The translations under genes were made by a program, and so were the position numbers. Shown here piece after piece: positions 40,858-53,370 of a stretch of 64,000 nucleotides of DNA. This DNA is from Balanoglossus misakiensis (taxonomy: Eukaryota > Hemichordata), in the NCBI GenBank assembly GCA_040954595.2, contig CM082585.2:12276001-12340000 (forward strand). The letters run 5' to 3'. The notes below the pieces were generated by a model. That model made no database searches, was not told the DNA's origin, and saw nothing but the letters and a program-made list of their open reading frames with translations. Position 1 is the first letter of the stretch. Every line of letters begins with the position of its first letter.

Positions 40858-43800
40858 TTGAGTGAATACATGTATTTCTAGCTGATCTGTTTTCAATTTA
40901 ATTCTGCTGCTGATTTCAGGGAAAGGTCTTTGCTGTGTGCAATAGATAAAACATACAGCATAAGAGATGTTTTGTTTACAATATTAATTTCAGATTCAGA
41001 TTGCTTAGGAAATGAATTTAGGATGGTCTGTCATAGAGATAGCAAAGATAATTCAGTCATTCATGCAGGAAGTTTTATTTTGGAATACAATGCAAAACTG
41101 AAAGAGTTACAGTATTAATTTTGATTTTGTTTTATGCATCGACTGCAGTTTCTTGTTGTGCTCGCCACAAAATCCTGTTGAAATTTGCAAAGTACTTATG
41201 TTTATCTCGTCAACACTATGGTAGCATCAATAACATTTACTTGGTGTAGGTTACTAGATATAACTGTGTTGACGAGTAAAGACTGGACGATTCAACATGA
41301 TCCTGGGGTGACAACATGAAACTTCAATTTGCACAAAACACTGAATAGTTATCCCAGGTGGCAGTTATTCCCCATTTTCACATTCTCCATTCACATAGTG
41401 GAATAATCCCGTTGTTTTCTAAAGTGTGGTTGGACCTATACACTTGGAAATAGGGGTGAAAGGATTAAGAAAGAGATAGAACTTAGTTTTACATTCCACA
41501 ATGTCTTGCAAATTTTTTAGGAATGAACAATTTACTCTCATGCATATATTTCACAATCGTACCCTATATTTGATCATAGCTTTAATACATTCAGTTTTAA
41601 ATATCAAATGCACTGCCCCTAATATTGAAATTTCTCCTGTTCCAGGGTAGATACTTTGGCTGAGACAAGTGACATGTCTTATGCAATGTATTATATGTAA
41701 TCAGCATTGGAAAGCAAATCCATTTTCTGTAAATAGGAATTTAAATGCTTCTTCAAACATTGGAGAATTGGACGGATTATATAGCAGGTGTTAGAAACAT
41801 CTCTTTTCATGCATGTGACACCGTCAACGTAATTAATCTGAATTTCAACTGCCGTTGCACACTCTAGAGTTGATCAACAAATTTCTTTAATTCAATATTC
41901 TAAAGGTGTTCAAATTGAATTTTTAAAACACTATTCGGAAAAGAGGAGAAAGTTGAAGTTCAAACAATGAATTGGCCCAACATTTTCTGTCTGATTGGTT
42001 ATTTCTTAATTGATAATATCATTTATTCATATTGGAACAGACATCTAGCTTGGATTGTCTGGGTAGCCAATTTTTGCTGCTGTACCTCTAGCCAGGCCAT
42101 GATAATCCAGATTTCACTTTGAAGTACATGTACATGTATGTACTTCCGCCAGCCGCAAAACTCTAGAGCTGCAGGTTTGATAGTATGGTAACTTGTAACT
42201 CATGAATTTTAAATGAGAATTTAATGTCAGAAACATGTTCTATTCAGAGATGCAGGATTTATGATGTAACTATGACTTGAACAGCACCATCTTGATTAAG
42301 AGTAGTGATACTTGCTGTCAATATAATACAATTGGAGATATCAAAACTCCAGCATTTTAATCCAAGAAGCCTTGCAATATTCAACACCAGGTGGCGCTGC
42401 TCACCACTTGCGGTCTGACACACCATTGCGATACAATATAATGAGTTTTGACATGATTTCTGAATATCTATGCAACATTCATTGGTGTCCAGAACATGAT
42501 AATTCAAATCTTGAGAGTAAATATTGCAATATAGGATGTTTATGAATGTATAAAATTTGGATATATTTCTTCCTTTTATGACAATGCTCTCATTGTGACA
42601 ATTTTAAAGTTTCCCAAGTGTGCTCAATGTTGACATTTCAAGTTATACAGATAAATGGTTAATATTTTCAAGTGAATTATATGTATTAATTAATAATAAT
42701 CACCTTGTCCAAGTACGCTTCATATTGAAGTTGGTTAACAGTTTTTCCCACGTATTGTTTTAGACATCTCACAGCTATGTAGCTGCTCATGCCGTGGTAA
42801 TTATAACGATAGACTAATAAGTATTTGTACTGCATGTCTCCAACAGTGTTTTTTTACACCTGGCCACGAGGATTCTTGCAGAATCCAACTGACACTCTTT
42901 GACACGAAAAGCTGAGATAATCAGTCTTGCTATGTTTATCAAGGTTGTTAGAGGTTTTTCGCAATGGTAAAGACAGTGGCATTTTGTCAACTTTTGTATT
43001 TATTCATTTTGAATTTCAGCTACATATAGATTGAAAGCTGGAATGTAGTTACTTATATTTGGGGAGGATGTATTGTCAGGGTGAGTAAAGGAAACTATCA
43101 GGGTCATTTTTGATGTAAGTTGTACATAGATACTGTCACATCTTCTGACAGGTGTGGTAATGTTTGCTGAGTATATGATACTAGTAACATGTAGATATGG
43201 CAATTTCGCCTTAACCCTTTTACTACCATGGTTCAGTCTAAACCCATTGTGTTCTATGGGGATAAAAGGGTTAATATACAGTTTATATGAGAATGGGGAA
43301 AATGTTTGAATGCTTTGATTTGTTTTCCTTACTTTAAGTTTAAAGGTTTCAGTTCAGGATAACCAATGCGATGAAACAAGTGGAATATTCCATTGTCCAG
43401 GGATAGACTGAACATACAGGTTGGCTAGGATTGAAGTGGAGACTAGACGAAGAGGAATTTTGATTTGAAAATGAATAGGAAAGAAGTGCTTAGTAAAACA
43501 TGCATGCTGCAAAGATGAAGAAGAATGTAATGTATAGATGTCACTATCTGATGTCCTCCAGTATGCCCTTTGGAGAAAAGCATCATGTCCTCTTGGACAC
43601 TGTCACTACCATGGATTGGTCCCTGTCATCAGTAGATAGTTACTGTGTGCATAGCAGACATCTATTGGAATGTGCTAGATGCTTTGGATGTGTTCTGAAA
43701 CCCATGTATAACACTGTCCATTTCTTGAATCTCTGTTAGCAAGGGGTTACATTTACTTTTTCCCCAAGCAGCAGCATTTTGTGTTATGTATATTGCCAAT

Positions 43801-45583
43801 ATATTTTGTGTGCTAAAATGTCAGTTGTATGTTGAAAGGATTTGGAGTAAAGTACAATGTAGATAGTCCAATTCAAGAGATAAGTTTTCCGATGCTGCCT
43901 TTAGTTATATTCAGCTCCATGTATTGAATTTTCTTGAAATGCTTGTGTCTGCATTCAATCCAATAGAACGCACATATAAATATTAGACCACTTGAACTTC
44001 ATGCCTTGATTTATCTGATAATAATGGTTTGAACTTTGTTTGTGTGAATGCATAGAATTGTTGCAAAAATGTGCCGTGTCAATTTTCGGATGTGCCAAAA
44101 CGTATTTAGAATTGGTACTTGAAATTCTGATTTGCCAGGGTTTTATCTCGGACAAGCATTAATTTTAGAAAATTCAATATGTAGAGTATTGTTGATATTT
44201 CCGCATTACAGTAAGTTAATTCTTTTAAGACATGTTCTGCCAATATTTGATTGTTGAATGTATGAAAGTGGCTTGCTTGTAAAAAGTCTTGGAAGTTTTG
44301 CAAGAAATGGGATTTTCTTTTTGTTTAGACTTTGAGCAATTTGTTGTAGTCTTTTCATCACCAGTCTCAACTAGTCGTTAGTCCCAACTAAGATATTTTC
44401 TTGTATGCTGAACCATGATGATACACTATCTTGCTTTAAGCAGTATTATTGAAAACTGAATTCAAGTCAGGACTGGAATTTGTTTGTCAACAACAACAAC
44501 AATGCCAGTTCCACTTCGAAGGGGTATGCTTAAAAGCACAATAGCAAAGTTGGGTTAAGTTAAGATGATACACAGAACAGCGATGCTGAAAATGGCCTTA
44601 AGTTACAGCTCATGTCTCCTTAACATATTCTGATATATTTAACATGAGAACTATATTTGGTAGGGGAGGAGATATAGATTTTCATAATTTCAACGACATC
44701 AAATACTTCTCTTTCTCGGAGATAGATTGTTTATGACAATTGGGACTTAAGATGTTCCTATTTATTCAGGTTGATAGAAATCCAAAAATGGTTTGTGTGG
44801 AGTGGTTATATTTTACCTTTCATGAAAAAGTATTACTCTAAATACTCAATATGTGCAATTGTTGAAGATATTTTGAATTATTTCTTTGCAAATGTTTGAA
44901 ATCAAAGTAACTCTTACTGTTTTTACAACACTCTGAATAGAGCAAGAATTTTGTTGGAGATATTTCTAGTTCAATTTATGAAATTATTTTTATTTTGAAT
45001 TTTTGTGATTGGTATTTAGGTTGTCATATCTTTAAATGATAGAAGAAATGCCAGAATATTAGAAAATTGACTTGAATTTTACAGGGTCACCGTTGTTTTT
45101 TTCCAGCAATGTTGAATCAGTCTCTATATATGCACAATGCAGAATGGTTTTACCATTTTGCTGTATATAGGGGTGGCCACATTAGTTGGAATGAGAGTTT
45201 GTGGTTGTCATGGTGACCTAAAGCATGTTCCTTGTTGAAAATTGTATAAAGTTGCAGTTGATTAGTTAATAAAGATTTTTAGACTTGATCACAAATGAAT
45301 TGTCTGTAACAATCATACACACATACATATACATACAGACATACTCACACACACACACATACATACATACTTAGCAGATAATTGTACTATGGCTGTACAG
45401 TGAAGGTTTTACTGCAGAGGTAGATCAAATTTATTTCCAAACTTTCTTGAACTGACACAGGAATTGACCAATCAGAAGAAACCTTGCAAGACTACATGTA
45501 CTTCTCATCTGCCTAGTCGGACTTAATACATCTGGTATTTTATTGTTATGTACCGATACTTATTCATGGAAGCAATTTAAAAT
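40858..45583. other. TMEM164 3'UTR and convergent spacer
   Basis: AATAAA at 45268-45273 is the best polyadenylation signal for TMEM164, giving a 3'UTR of about 4.4 kb. TTTATT at 45538-45543 would be the signal for the FkbM gene on the minus strand, so the two transcripts probably end within about 250 bp of each other. MITE-like pieces lie at about 41437-41467 and 43211-43275. A CA/CATA run is at 45314-45370. No coding region is seen. Confidence 0.55.
43211..43275. mobile_element. MITE-like element, short copy
   Basis: 65 bp from TTAACCCTTTTACTACCATGG to GGATAAAAGGGTTAA; the terminal inverted repeats pair and the internal GTTCAGTCTAAACCCATTGT block matches the family. Confidence 0.65.
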
Positions 45584-47182
45584 TTATACTGTATCTGTGA
45601 CATATTCAGCCATAACGTAACTTGGAAGTCCACCAACTGAGGTTTCAATGTAGTTGTCAACATCTGAAAGGGTACCAACATGAGAATCTGTCAATTTGTA
45701 TCCAACCTTTTGAAGCCAAGAGAAAAATTGTTTCAAGTCAACTCCAACTTCTTTTTGGGTCGTGTATTTCATCACGACAAAATGGATGTATTTTGGCGGA
45801 TGCTTTCCTTCCAAAATGTTTTTCGCTCCATAAATGATCAAAGGGGCATACAACTCCACATCAACATTCAGTAGCCATATTTTCTTGTCTGGTATGACAT
45901 CATCAAGCCTTTTCATATCCACCTTGTGTCTGGTTACATCACAATCCAAATTGAAAGTACCTGAAAATAAATACAGGCAATACATAATTTACATCAGTTA
46001 AAGGGTGCACAATATGATACAGTGTGATACAAAGTCCAACCTGTCTATAGTGGCCAGTCAAGGGAGTTTCCTAAGCTGGCCATTGTTTTCATTGTCAAAC
46101 TTACCCGCCTCAATCCGTGCCATGGCTTGATTGGCTGTTCCTACTGACATACAATACTGTGAAGTTTCGTTTCCAAGCGCAATGTTGAAAGTGTCAATTG
46201 ACTTCTCATCCATTTTGTTCAAGAAGATGCTTTCTTTCAACAGTGCATAGTTGTGAGTCAGCGGTTCTATTGCAATCGTCTTGTATCCAGATGCAACCAT
46301 GGACAGCGCCATAAAACCTGGTAAAAAGTACATTCAAAGGCAATGTTAGGAATAAGATATAGATGTAATGTACAAACAAATAAATTTGTAGATCATATTT
46401 CTAAGAGCCAGTTGTTCATGTGGAATGGATTGGAAATGCTGGAGACACACTATTGTGAAAAGCTGACAACTTTTCAAGAGTTACACTCCAATCAATTGGC
46501 ATTGTGTGTACCTATGTGAGCTCCTGTCTCCACAAAATAATAGTCATCCGGGGCCTTTTCCATGTACATCAATAGTTTGCTGACTTTCTCTCCTTCCCAG
46601 AAACCAGTGGAAAGTATCACTTTGCTTGCAGCTTGGTCTTTGTCTGGTGGATGCAGGGACATATAAAAACTGGGAATCCTGAAATGTTAGACAATGAAGC
46701 TGTAATGTATACACATGTATATTACCTGGTTCCACCTTCAGTGCAAACTATTCAGAACTAACTTTTTTGAAATGCTTCAAGCATAGAAATGTTTGAAGGT
46801 TAGAGTGAAACCGGTAAGAAAGATTTTGTACTTCGGCCTACCTTTTTACACCTCTTGTAATAGCGATGATTAGAGGATTTCTGTTGGTATGTGAAACATG
46901 CTCCTCAAGAAAATCTCTTATTCCAGGAAGATCCACGGGACAGCTTGGGCATTTCGGACAATCATGTACGCATTTCGGACAGGCTGGACAGTCCAGGGAA
47001 TCTTCCCGACTGACCTTTACATGTTTCGTTCTCTCTTTAGCCTCTGCAAAATTTGTTTTTTGTTCCACAACCTGCGTCTCACCAAACTGCAATAAAGATG
47101 TACCAATGAAAAGTTGGAAAAGTAAAATGGCGCCGCCACACACCATCCACAGCAAAACCATCATATTCAATCGGCACCTCAT
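45584..47182 (-). CDS. FkbM-type methyltransferase with N-terminal membrane anchor
   Basis: Four exons on the minus strand: 47182-46842, 46678-46512, 46317-46105, 45960-45584; 1098 nt, 365 residues. Residues 7-31 form one hydrophobic segment after a basic start (MRCRLNMM), suggesting a type II Golgi/ER membrane protein with a luminal catalytic part. Residues 65-82 hold two CPxCPxC repeats (Cys 65, 68, 71, 75, 78, 81). The Rossmann methyltransferase core follows: VETGAHIGG at 163-171 is the SAM-binding motif I, then TIAIEPLTHNYALL (acidic residue of motif II), NIALGNETSQ, and WLLNVDVELYAPLIIYGAK, the counterpart of the FkbM motif that normally reads KIDVEGxE. The substrate is unknown; animal members of this group are often Golgi proteins suspected of modifying glycans. 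The gene is head-to-head with SLC27A and tail-to-tail with TMEM164. Confidence 0.85.
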
Positions 47183-48120
47183 GGTTTCATTTCGTCGCTA
47201 AAACGATCCCTTAAAATCGTAAACACGTGACAAAAATATCCACAATTTCTTCAAGCTTTGTACAGTGCTTTCTTTGACAGGCTGGCAAAATCGAAACATT
47301 CGCTTGTCACTAACCATTTCTTTAAGGCTTACATGAAAAATCGATACTGGGTCATTCAAAGAGTTCCTCAACTTGGTCGATAACTTTTAATACTAAAACA
47401 TTTATTTGCATCAGGACTGTCTATGGCTCATTTTAAAAACAATTTGAAACAAAGCGCACACATAGATTTTATTTTATTTTTCTTTATTTCCCCCAATGAA
47501 CGCTCATAACCCTTTTTATATTTCGGTAAATCAAGGGTCCAGAACTTTTTAAAACTCGACTGTATAAGTCCGATTAGGCCTATTTAGGCCAATTATTGAA
47601 GACCATGACCAGATGCACAACGGATCCAGATGGCTTTTCACATGGATAATAGTAATACTCCGTAGGCCAACAGTATCGAATTTAGCAAAAACTAGTGGTA
47701 TTGCCTTCTTTAGAACAAGTTTGTAAATTTGTTCCTAGGCCAAAGTTACCATCACCGTAAAAGAACAAACCAAACCTAAAGTTTCATTTAAAAAAATAGG
47801 CCTATAAAATGTTATGAGCTCTGGTGTTATCAGCTATCACTTTCACTGCTGACGTTTTGGTTTATTCTCGTCTGTTTTCTTTTGACTTTTATATCTGAAA
47901 GCGATAATCGATGCTAAAACAGAACTGAAGTTCGAACTTCGAGATTATCCAGTCCATCTATCATTGCGCAGCCGCAACATCACGTGACTGTACCCTTTGA
48001 CCCCATTAACCGGAACTAGCGGTCGACGGTCGTCAACGTTCACACACGTGCAGTGTATGTGTACGTACGTGTTCATGTAGTAGCGTTACTGAAATTTACA
48101 CGAGCGTCCAGGTAGTAATC
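47183..48120. promoter_or_regulatory. Divergent promoter region of the FkbM gene and SLC27A
   Basis: 938 bp between the two start codons. CACGTG E-boxes lie at 47224-47229 (42 bp before the FkbM ATG), 47981-47986 (in ATCACGTGAC) and 48045-48050. The extended ATCACGTGAC form matches bHLH-zip sites of the USF/TFE type. Transcription starts are not visible. Confidence 0.5.
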
Positions 48121-51100
48121 ATGGCATCACCAGATATTGTCAAGGGCCTCAAAATCGCCGCTGGCACTGCAGCTACCGCTGGAGTTCTCAACTACATCTA
48201 CCCCTACTGGAGATATGATTTTCGTGTCCTGAATTTTGGGCGTCGCGTGATGTCAACATTCCGGGAGAATTTGGGGAAGAGGCATTTTGTGGTCGATATA
48301 TTCATGGAGCACGCAAAATCGCAGCCGTACAAGCCGTTTATTATACACAACAACACTATATATACCTACAGGGACATTGATATCATGTCTGACAAGTTCG
48401 CCAACTATGTTCGTCAACAGGGACTCAAGCTTGGCGACAGCGTCGCTCTGTTTATGTACAATGAACCAGCGTATGTGTGGATGAGTTTCGGCCTTGCGAA
48501 GTTAGGGATTGGCTGCGCTTACATCAACTACAACCTGCGGGGAGAGTCAGTTACACACTGTCTTGAAGTGTGTGGAGCCAAGTTAATGATCGTTGGACAC
48601 GGTGAGGATATAATAGTTTTCTTTTCTTTTGATTCAACTTTGTTTTGAGTTCTTGAGACCAGGGGATCAAGCACTGATTTGGTAGTGCAATGTGGCACGG
48701 GCCCTTACCTAGCTAGTAAGTTTGTTTACCTTTCCATAGACCCACTTTAGCCCTTTGCACTTTTCAGTCTATTAAAAGGATTATCTGATTCTGAGGCTAT
48801 TGGACGAGATGTAGGTCAATTTGCTCTGTGTGTCGATCGTTACCGGCCGGCGGCCACGCCCCCAACCGGTTGGAGGATCAGTCGGTAAAAAATTTACAGC
48901 CCAAGCCAAAGTAAACCAATAAACTTTTTAAAGATGTATTGTGATATGAACTTAACCACAATTTGTCAATTTCCAGATTGTTTATCTCATTTCTTGGAGG
49001 TAGCACCAGTCTCCATGGTCAGATCGTCTATGCGCTTCGTTCATGAACTTGAACCACGTCACAGTTAAGGGACTGTGACCACGTCAATCAAAGATCGCGT
49101 GTTTTTTTCCCGGGGGTCAACCCCTATTGTTGATCGACATTTACATAGGTCATGGTTACAAAACCAGGATGGACTGCAAAATTATTGCAGATGCGCGAAA
49201 CTTGTGTGTACAAAAATGACCTGATAGAACTGCACTTCAACTTTGTTTTGAAAACACTGGAAATAAAATTTAATTTGTTGACACTATGTCAAATAATGCT
49301 CATGGCTCTCTGAGTATTAAGTGTTGGCAGTTGGATGATGGCTTTAAAAGTCTTTCCAAACATTTTGACAAACAATTTTCTCATTTTAAATTTTTATAGA
49401 AGATGAATTGCAACGTGCAGCACAAGACATGTCTCTGGAACTAAGAGAGAGAAACATTGACGTCTGGAGTTTCCATGGAGACAAGCAAGGATTCTTTAAG
49501 GATGTTCGAGATGAAGTGATGCAATCTTCTGAGAACCCCATTCCAAAAGAAGTTCGAAGTGCTGTCGATGAAAACTCCATTTCAGCGTTTATTTTCACAT
49601 CTGGAACAACAGGTAATGATCAAACTTTATTGCCACATATTTTTGTTAGAAATAATTAGGCCAAAATAAGTAAACCCATACACTCATTGATTTCCAAGAA
49701 AAACACACACATACTTTTCTTGGGAAAACACCCAGTGTAATTCAAAATTGTCTGACAAATTATTTTCTGTTTTTGTGTTTTTTTTCACAGGTCACCCAAA
49801 GGCATCAAAAATTTCCCATTTTCGTCACTTGCTTGCAAGTTTTGTTATGCTTGCCCAGAATGTAACATCTGATGATCGGTTGTACATTTCTCTTCCACTC
49901 TACCATAGTTCTGGATCCATGATTGGTCTTCCCATGGCCATATCACTTGGTATGTATCAAGTAAATTTTTTTTCTAACAGTACAAATAATATGTTACCCA
50001 TTTCTTGTCCCAAAAATAGAAATTTTGACGACCCCCATACCTCCAGAAGTACGAGGACGTAAGGTCATGTAAGGGTCATGAAAGTGACCTACTGCTATGT
50101 GTTGCTGCTTACTAGCAATTCACTTGTCTCTCATGTAGGAATGACTGTGATTTTAGCGAAGAAGTTTTCAGTTCACCATTTTTTGGATGATTGTCGCCGT
50201 CACAATGCAACTGTTATCCTGTACATTGGAGAAGTGTGTCGATACTTGCTAACATTACCAGAGGTAAGATTTTATGGCACTGAAGTATTTTTAGCTTTAA
50301 TTTGGTGTTTAAACCAACGCAGCATATGAGATGCAGTTGTCATCCAACATATGTACAGACATGTACATACATTGTCATAGTAACAGCACATGTCCGCCAT
50401 CTTGTTCTCTGAAACAGCTTGTCAGATGGCTTTGAAACTGTGTGTAGTAAAATGGTTTGTTTTCTACAAACTACTAGTATATTCAACAAACAATGGATTT
50501 TCATATGCCATATTCTCTATATTTTTATTGATATTCTTTCATTCAGACACCAGAAGACAAGAGGCACTCAGTGCGAATAGCAATTGGAAATGGACTTCGT
50601 CCGGATATTTGGTCAACGTTCAAGAACCGATTTGGAATTGCACAAATCTCTGAATTTTATGGTGCAACAGAGGGACCTTTTGTTTCAATAAACAATGACA
50701 GTAGAACCGGGGCTGTTGGAAAGTTTTCACCTCTTCTCAAGGTAAGTTCACTTTGTTTGAAGTCCCAGTTACTCTAACTTTTGGCTGAGTACTCGTGTAT
50801 GTTTGACACCGTTTGAATCTCTGTGATATGTTTTAACTAAATCAGAAATAAAATCTGTTTGCTTTAAAGCGAATACTTGGATTTGAACTGATCAAATATG
50901 ATTATGAAACGGCTCAACCCAAACGAAGCAAAGATGGCAGGTGCATTCCGGTCCAGAAAGGTAAGTTGAATTATGAATAATGAATATAAATGTAAATTTA
51001 GGAATTTGATAATAAAGAAAGCATGAAATAGTTTGGAAGATTGGAATTTGGAACAAATTCTATTATATCCATGTAATGTGATTGATATAACCATTTGAAG

Positions 51101-52248
51101 GTCTGATTAGGAATTTTACTGCGTGAACATTTGAACATTTCTCAGAGAACAGAAATTGAAGAAGTTTATTGTTTGATATTCTTAGTAACTATTGTGGGAA
51201 CTGTTATGTCAGTGACTATGTCATCTTAATAATTGCAGGTGAAGTGGGATTACTCATTGTTGCCATCAATGAAAGAGCTCGTTTTGATGGTTATAGTGGA
51301 GACAGAAAGTTGACCGAGAAGAAAATTGTTCGCAATGCTTTTCAAGATGGTGATGCTTTTGTAAACATGGGTGACTTGATGATTCTGGATAAGAATTACT
51401 ACATGTATTTCGTGGACAGACTTGGTGATACATTCAGGTAAAAAATTCTATTGTCAAACAAAATATCTACAGGCGAACCTGTCTACAGTGCCCAGTCAAG
51501 GGACTTTCATAAACAGGCTTTATAGACAGGTGGCCTTTGTTTACAGGTCAGTTAATGTAAACTGTAAACTGCACAGGGACTGTAACATACTGGCCACTAT
51601 ATAGAGGTGGAAACTAACACAGGTTTGCCTTGTATTTGCTTTATCTTTTCTGCTCTCATGTAGATGGAAGGGTGAAAATGTTGCCACCACAGAAGTTGCT
51701 GAAATCATTGGAATGCACCCACCAATCAAGGAAGCCAATGTCTATGGAGTCCAAATCCCAGGTACTGTAGGCCAGTTTTTTTTTTTTTTTTTTGGGGGGG
51801 GGGGGGGCTAGTTTGGTGCAGTGGTGGGGTGGGGTGGATTCTATATGGTAGGGGATGTGGTAGCAAATTATTTTTTGGATTGTGCGCCTTTATTTTAACG
51901 TACACTGTCAAAATCTCAAATCCTTTTCTCTTTACTTCAGGTCAAGATGGCCGGGCAGGTATGGCAGCTTTGGTCCTCAGAGATGGATTGCAATTTTTTC
52001 CTGATGAGTTCTACAACCATGTCGTCCAACATCTACCCTTGTATGCTTGTCCCCGCTTTCTACGGATGATGAAAACGTTGGAAACAACTGGTACCTACAA
52101 GTATAAGAAAGGAGATCTCGTCAAACAAGGCTTCAATCCAAATTACATATCAGAAAAAATGTACTACTTGGACATCACACATGGTGCATACAAGCCTTTA
52201 GACAATGCTGCTTACTTATATGTAGTGGCAGGCAAAGCTAAGTTGTAA
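48121..52248 (+). CDS. SLC27A: Very-long-chain acyl-CoA synthetase / fatty acid transport protein
   Basis: Nine exons: 48121-48601, 49400-49612, 49791-49949, 50139-50263, 50547-50741, 50870-50960, 51239-51437, 51664-51761, 51941-52248; 1869 nt, 622 residues, close to human SLC27A2 (620). The enzyme activates long and very long fatty acids with ATP and CoA and aids their uptake, at ER, peroxisome or plasma membrane. Residues 5-28 form the N-terminal hydrophobic segment. The AMP-binding motif [16 protein letters not shown] is at about 226-241 (usually TGLPK; here His replaces Leu), EFYGATEGP at 362-370, the FATP/VLACS signature [16 protein letters not shown] at 484-499, and the C-terminal [18 protein letters not shown]27A2 or SLC27A6 is the nearest guess; paralogy needs a tree. 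AATAAA at 52313-52318 ends the transcript. Confidence 0.94.
51471..51630. mobile_element. Second MITE-like family in SLC27A intron 7
   Basis: About 160 bp beginning AGGCGAACCTGT and ending ACAGGTTTGCCT, inverted with one mismatch. Internal CTACAGTGCCCAGTC and the CTGGCCACTATATAG near the far end are also roughly inverted. A fragment with AACCTGTCTATAGTGGCCAG lies at 46038-46083. Confidence 0.6.
51776..51807. repeat. T18-G14 homopolymer block in SLC27A intron 8
   Basis: A run of 18 T followed directly by 14 G, starting 14 bases after the exon 8 donor site. Confidence 0.95.
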
Positions 52249-52312
52249 TTTTATTGTGGACAGAACAAGTCACTTCTGCACTCTGCACAGTAAGAGTTAG
52301 CGATGATTTGAA

Positions 52313-52318
52313 AATAAA
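52313..52318 (+). terminator. Polyadenylation signal of SLC27A
   Basis: AATAAA 65 bases after the stop codon; another AATAAA follows near 52339. Confidence 0.65.
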
Positions 52319-53149
52319 GAAATATAAATATGCTTATAATAAATACACTGATTTTTAATTTGAAAGCTCTCCGATGCTCATTTTACAAATGTGTGTAATT
52401 CCTGTCTTTTTAACATTTCGATTAATTCAAGACACCTTTTCCATAATTGTCAATTTTTTTAATACCATGAAATAAACTAAATTTAAACACTGGTTTTAAA
52501 GTGCTATTGCAGTCTTATCAATACTTAAAGTAGTCGGCACTTCATTGAAAGTTTTTTAATTTTATCTTACATTTGTGGGCGAGAAGTTTTTTTATAAAAG
52601 AGATTACACTGTCTTGTCTTCATACAGTTTACACAGATATATAGTGACCAATCAAATTCTGTATCTTATACATAAAATTTATTACACAATATACATTGTC
52701 TTCCCACTTTTGTAGTGTTTTATTCTCAGGTTTTTGATTAACAAATTCTTATGGGTGTTGAAACAAGACATATTACATTCCAGAAACATATATAATGCAT
52801 TGTTGCCGTTTTTGTTCAAACAGGCCATATTTCTGTTTCATGATTTCCAAGTGTTTAGGACTTTGTATTTTTGTTAAGCTTGACAATTTTTATTTGGATG
52901 AAAGTACAACTGTACCTATCTTGAAATTGATTTGACAATGTTTCGTGTTAGTGACCATTTTGGCACAATTTTACTGTTTTCATTTTCTTTCAATCTTGTA
53001 AACACCTGCACATACAGAATTTAGTGACAATAAAATTTATGGCCAATATGGTTATTTATGAGAACTCTTGATTTTAGATTTTGTTGTGACTGCCAGTGTG
53101 TAAAAGTACTCTTTGTGATTACCGATAGCTCGTTACAGACCAATTTGTC
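52319..53149. other. Spacer between SLC27A and the satellite array
   Basis: AT-rich sequence with no gene or repeat that I can recognise. Confidence 0.6.
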
Positions 53150-53370
53150 CTTTTTGAAAATTTTCATCAGCCATGAAAATTGTCCAAACATGATAAAATC
53201 ATCAAAAGTTTGCAAAGTTGAGATTTTGTCTCTTTGAAGATTTTCAGGAGCTATGACCCATGAAAAATGTCCAAAAACGTCAAAATCATTAAATGTTTGA
53301 GAAGTCGAAAATTTTTCTCTTTAAAGATTTATTAGCTATAACTCATGAAAAATGCCCAAAAATGACATTT
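53150..53370. repeat. Degenerate edge of the satellite array
   Basis: Two to three loosely matching units share the skeleton ATGAAAA-TGTCCAAA, AGTCGAAAA and AGCTATAACTCATG with the downstream satellite but differ at many positions, as expected at the edge of an array. Confidence 0.75.
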
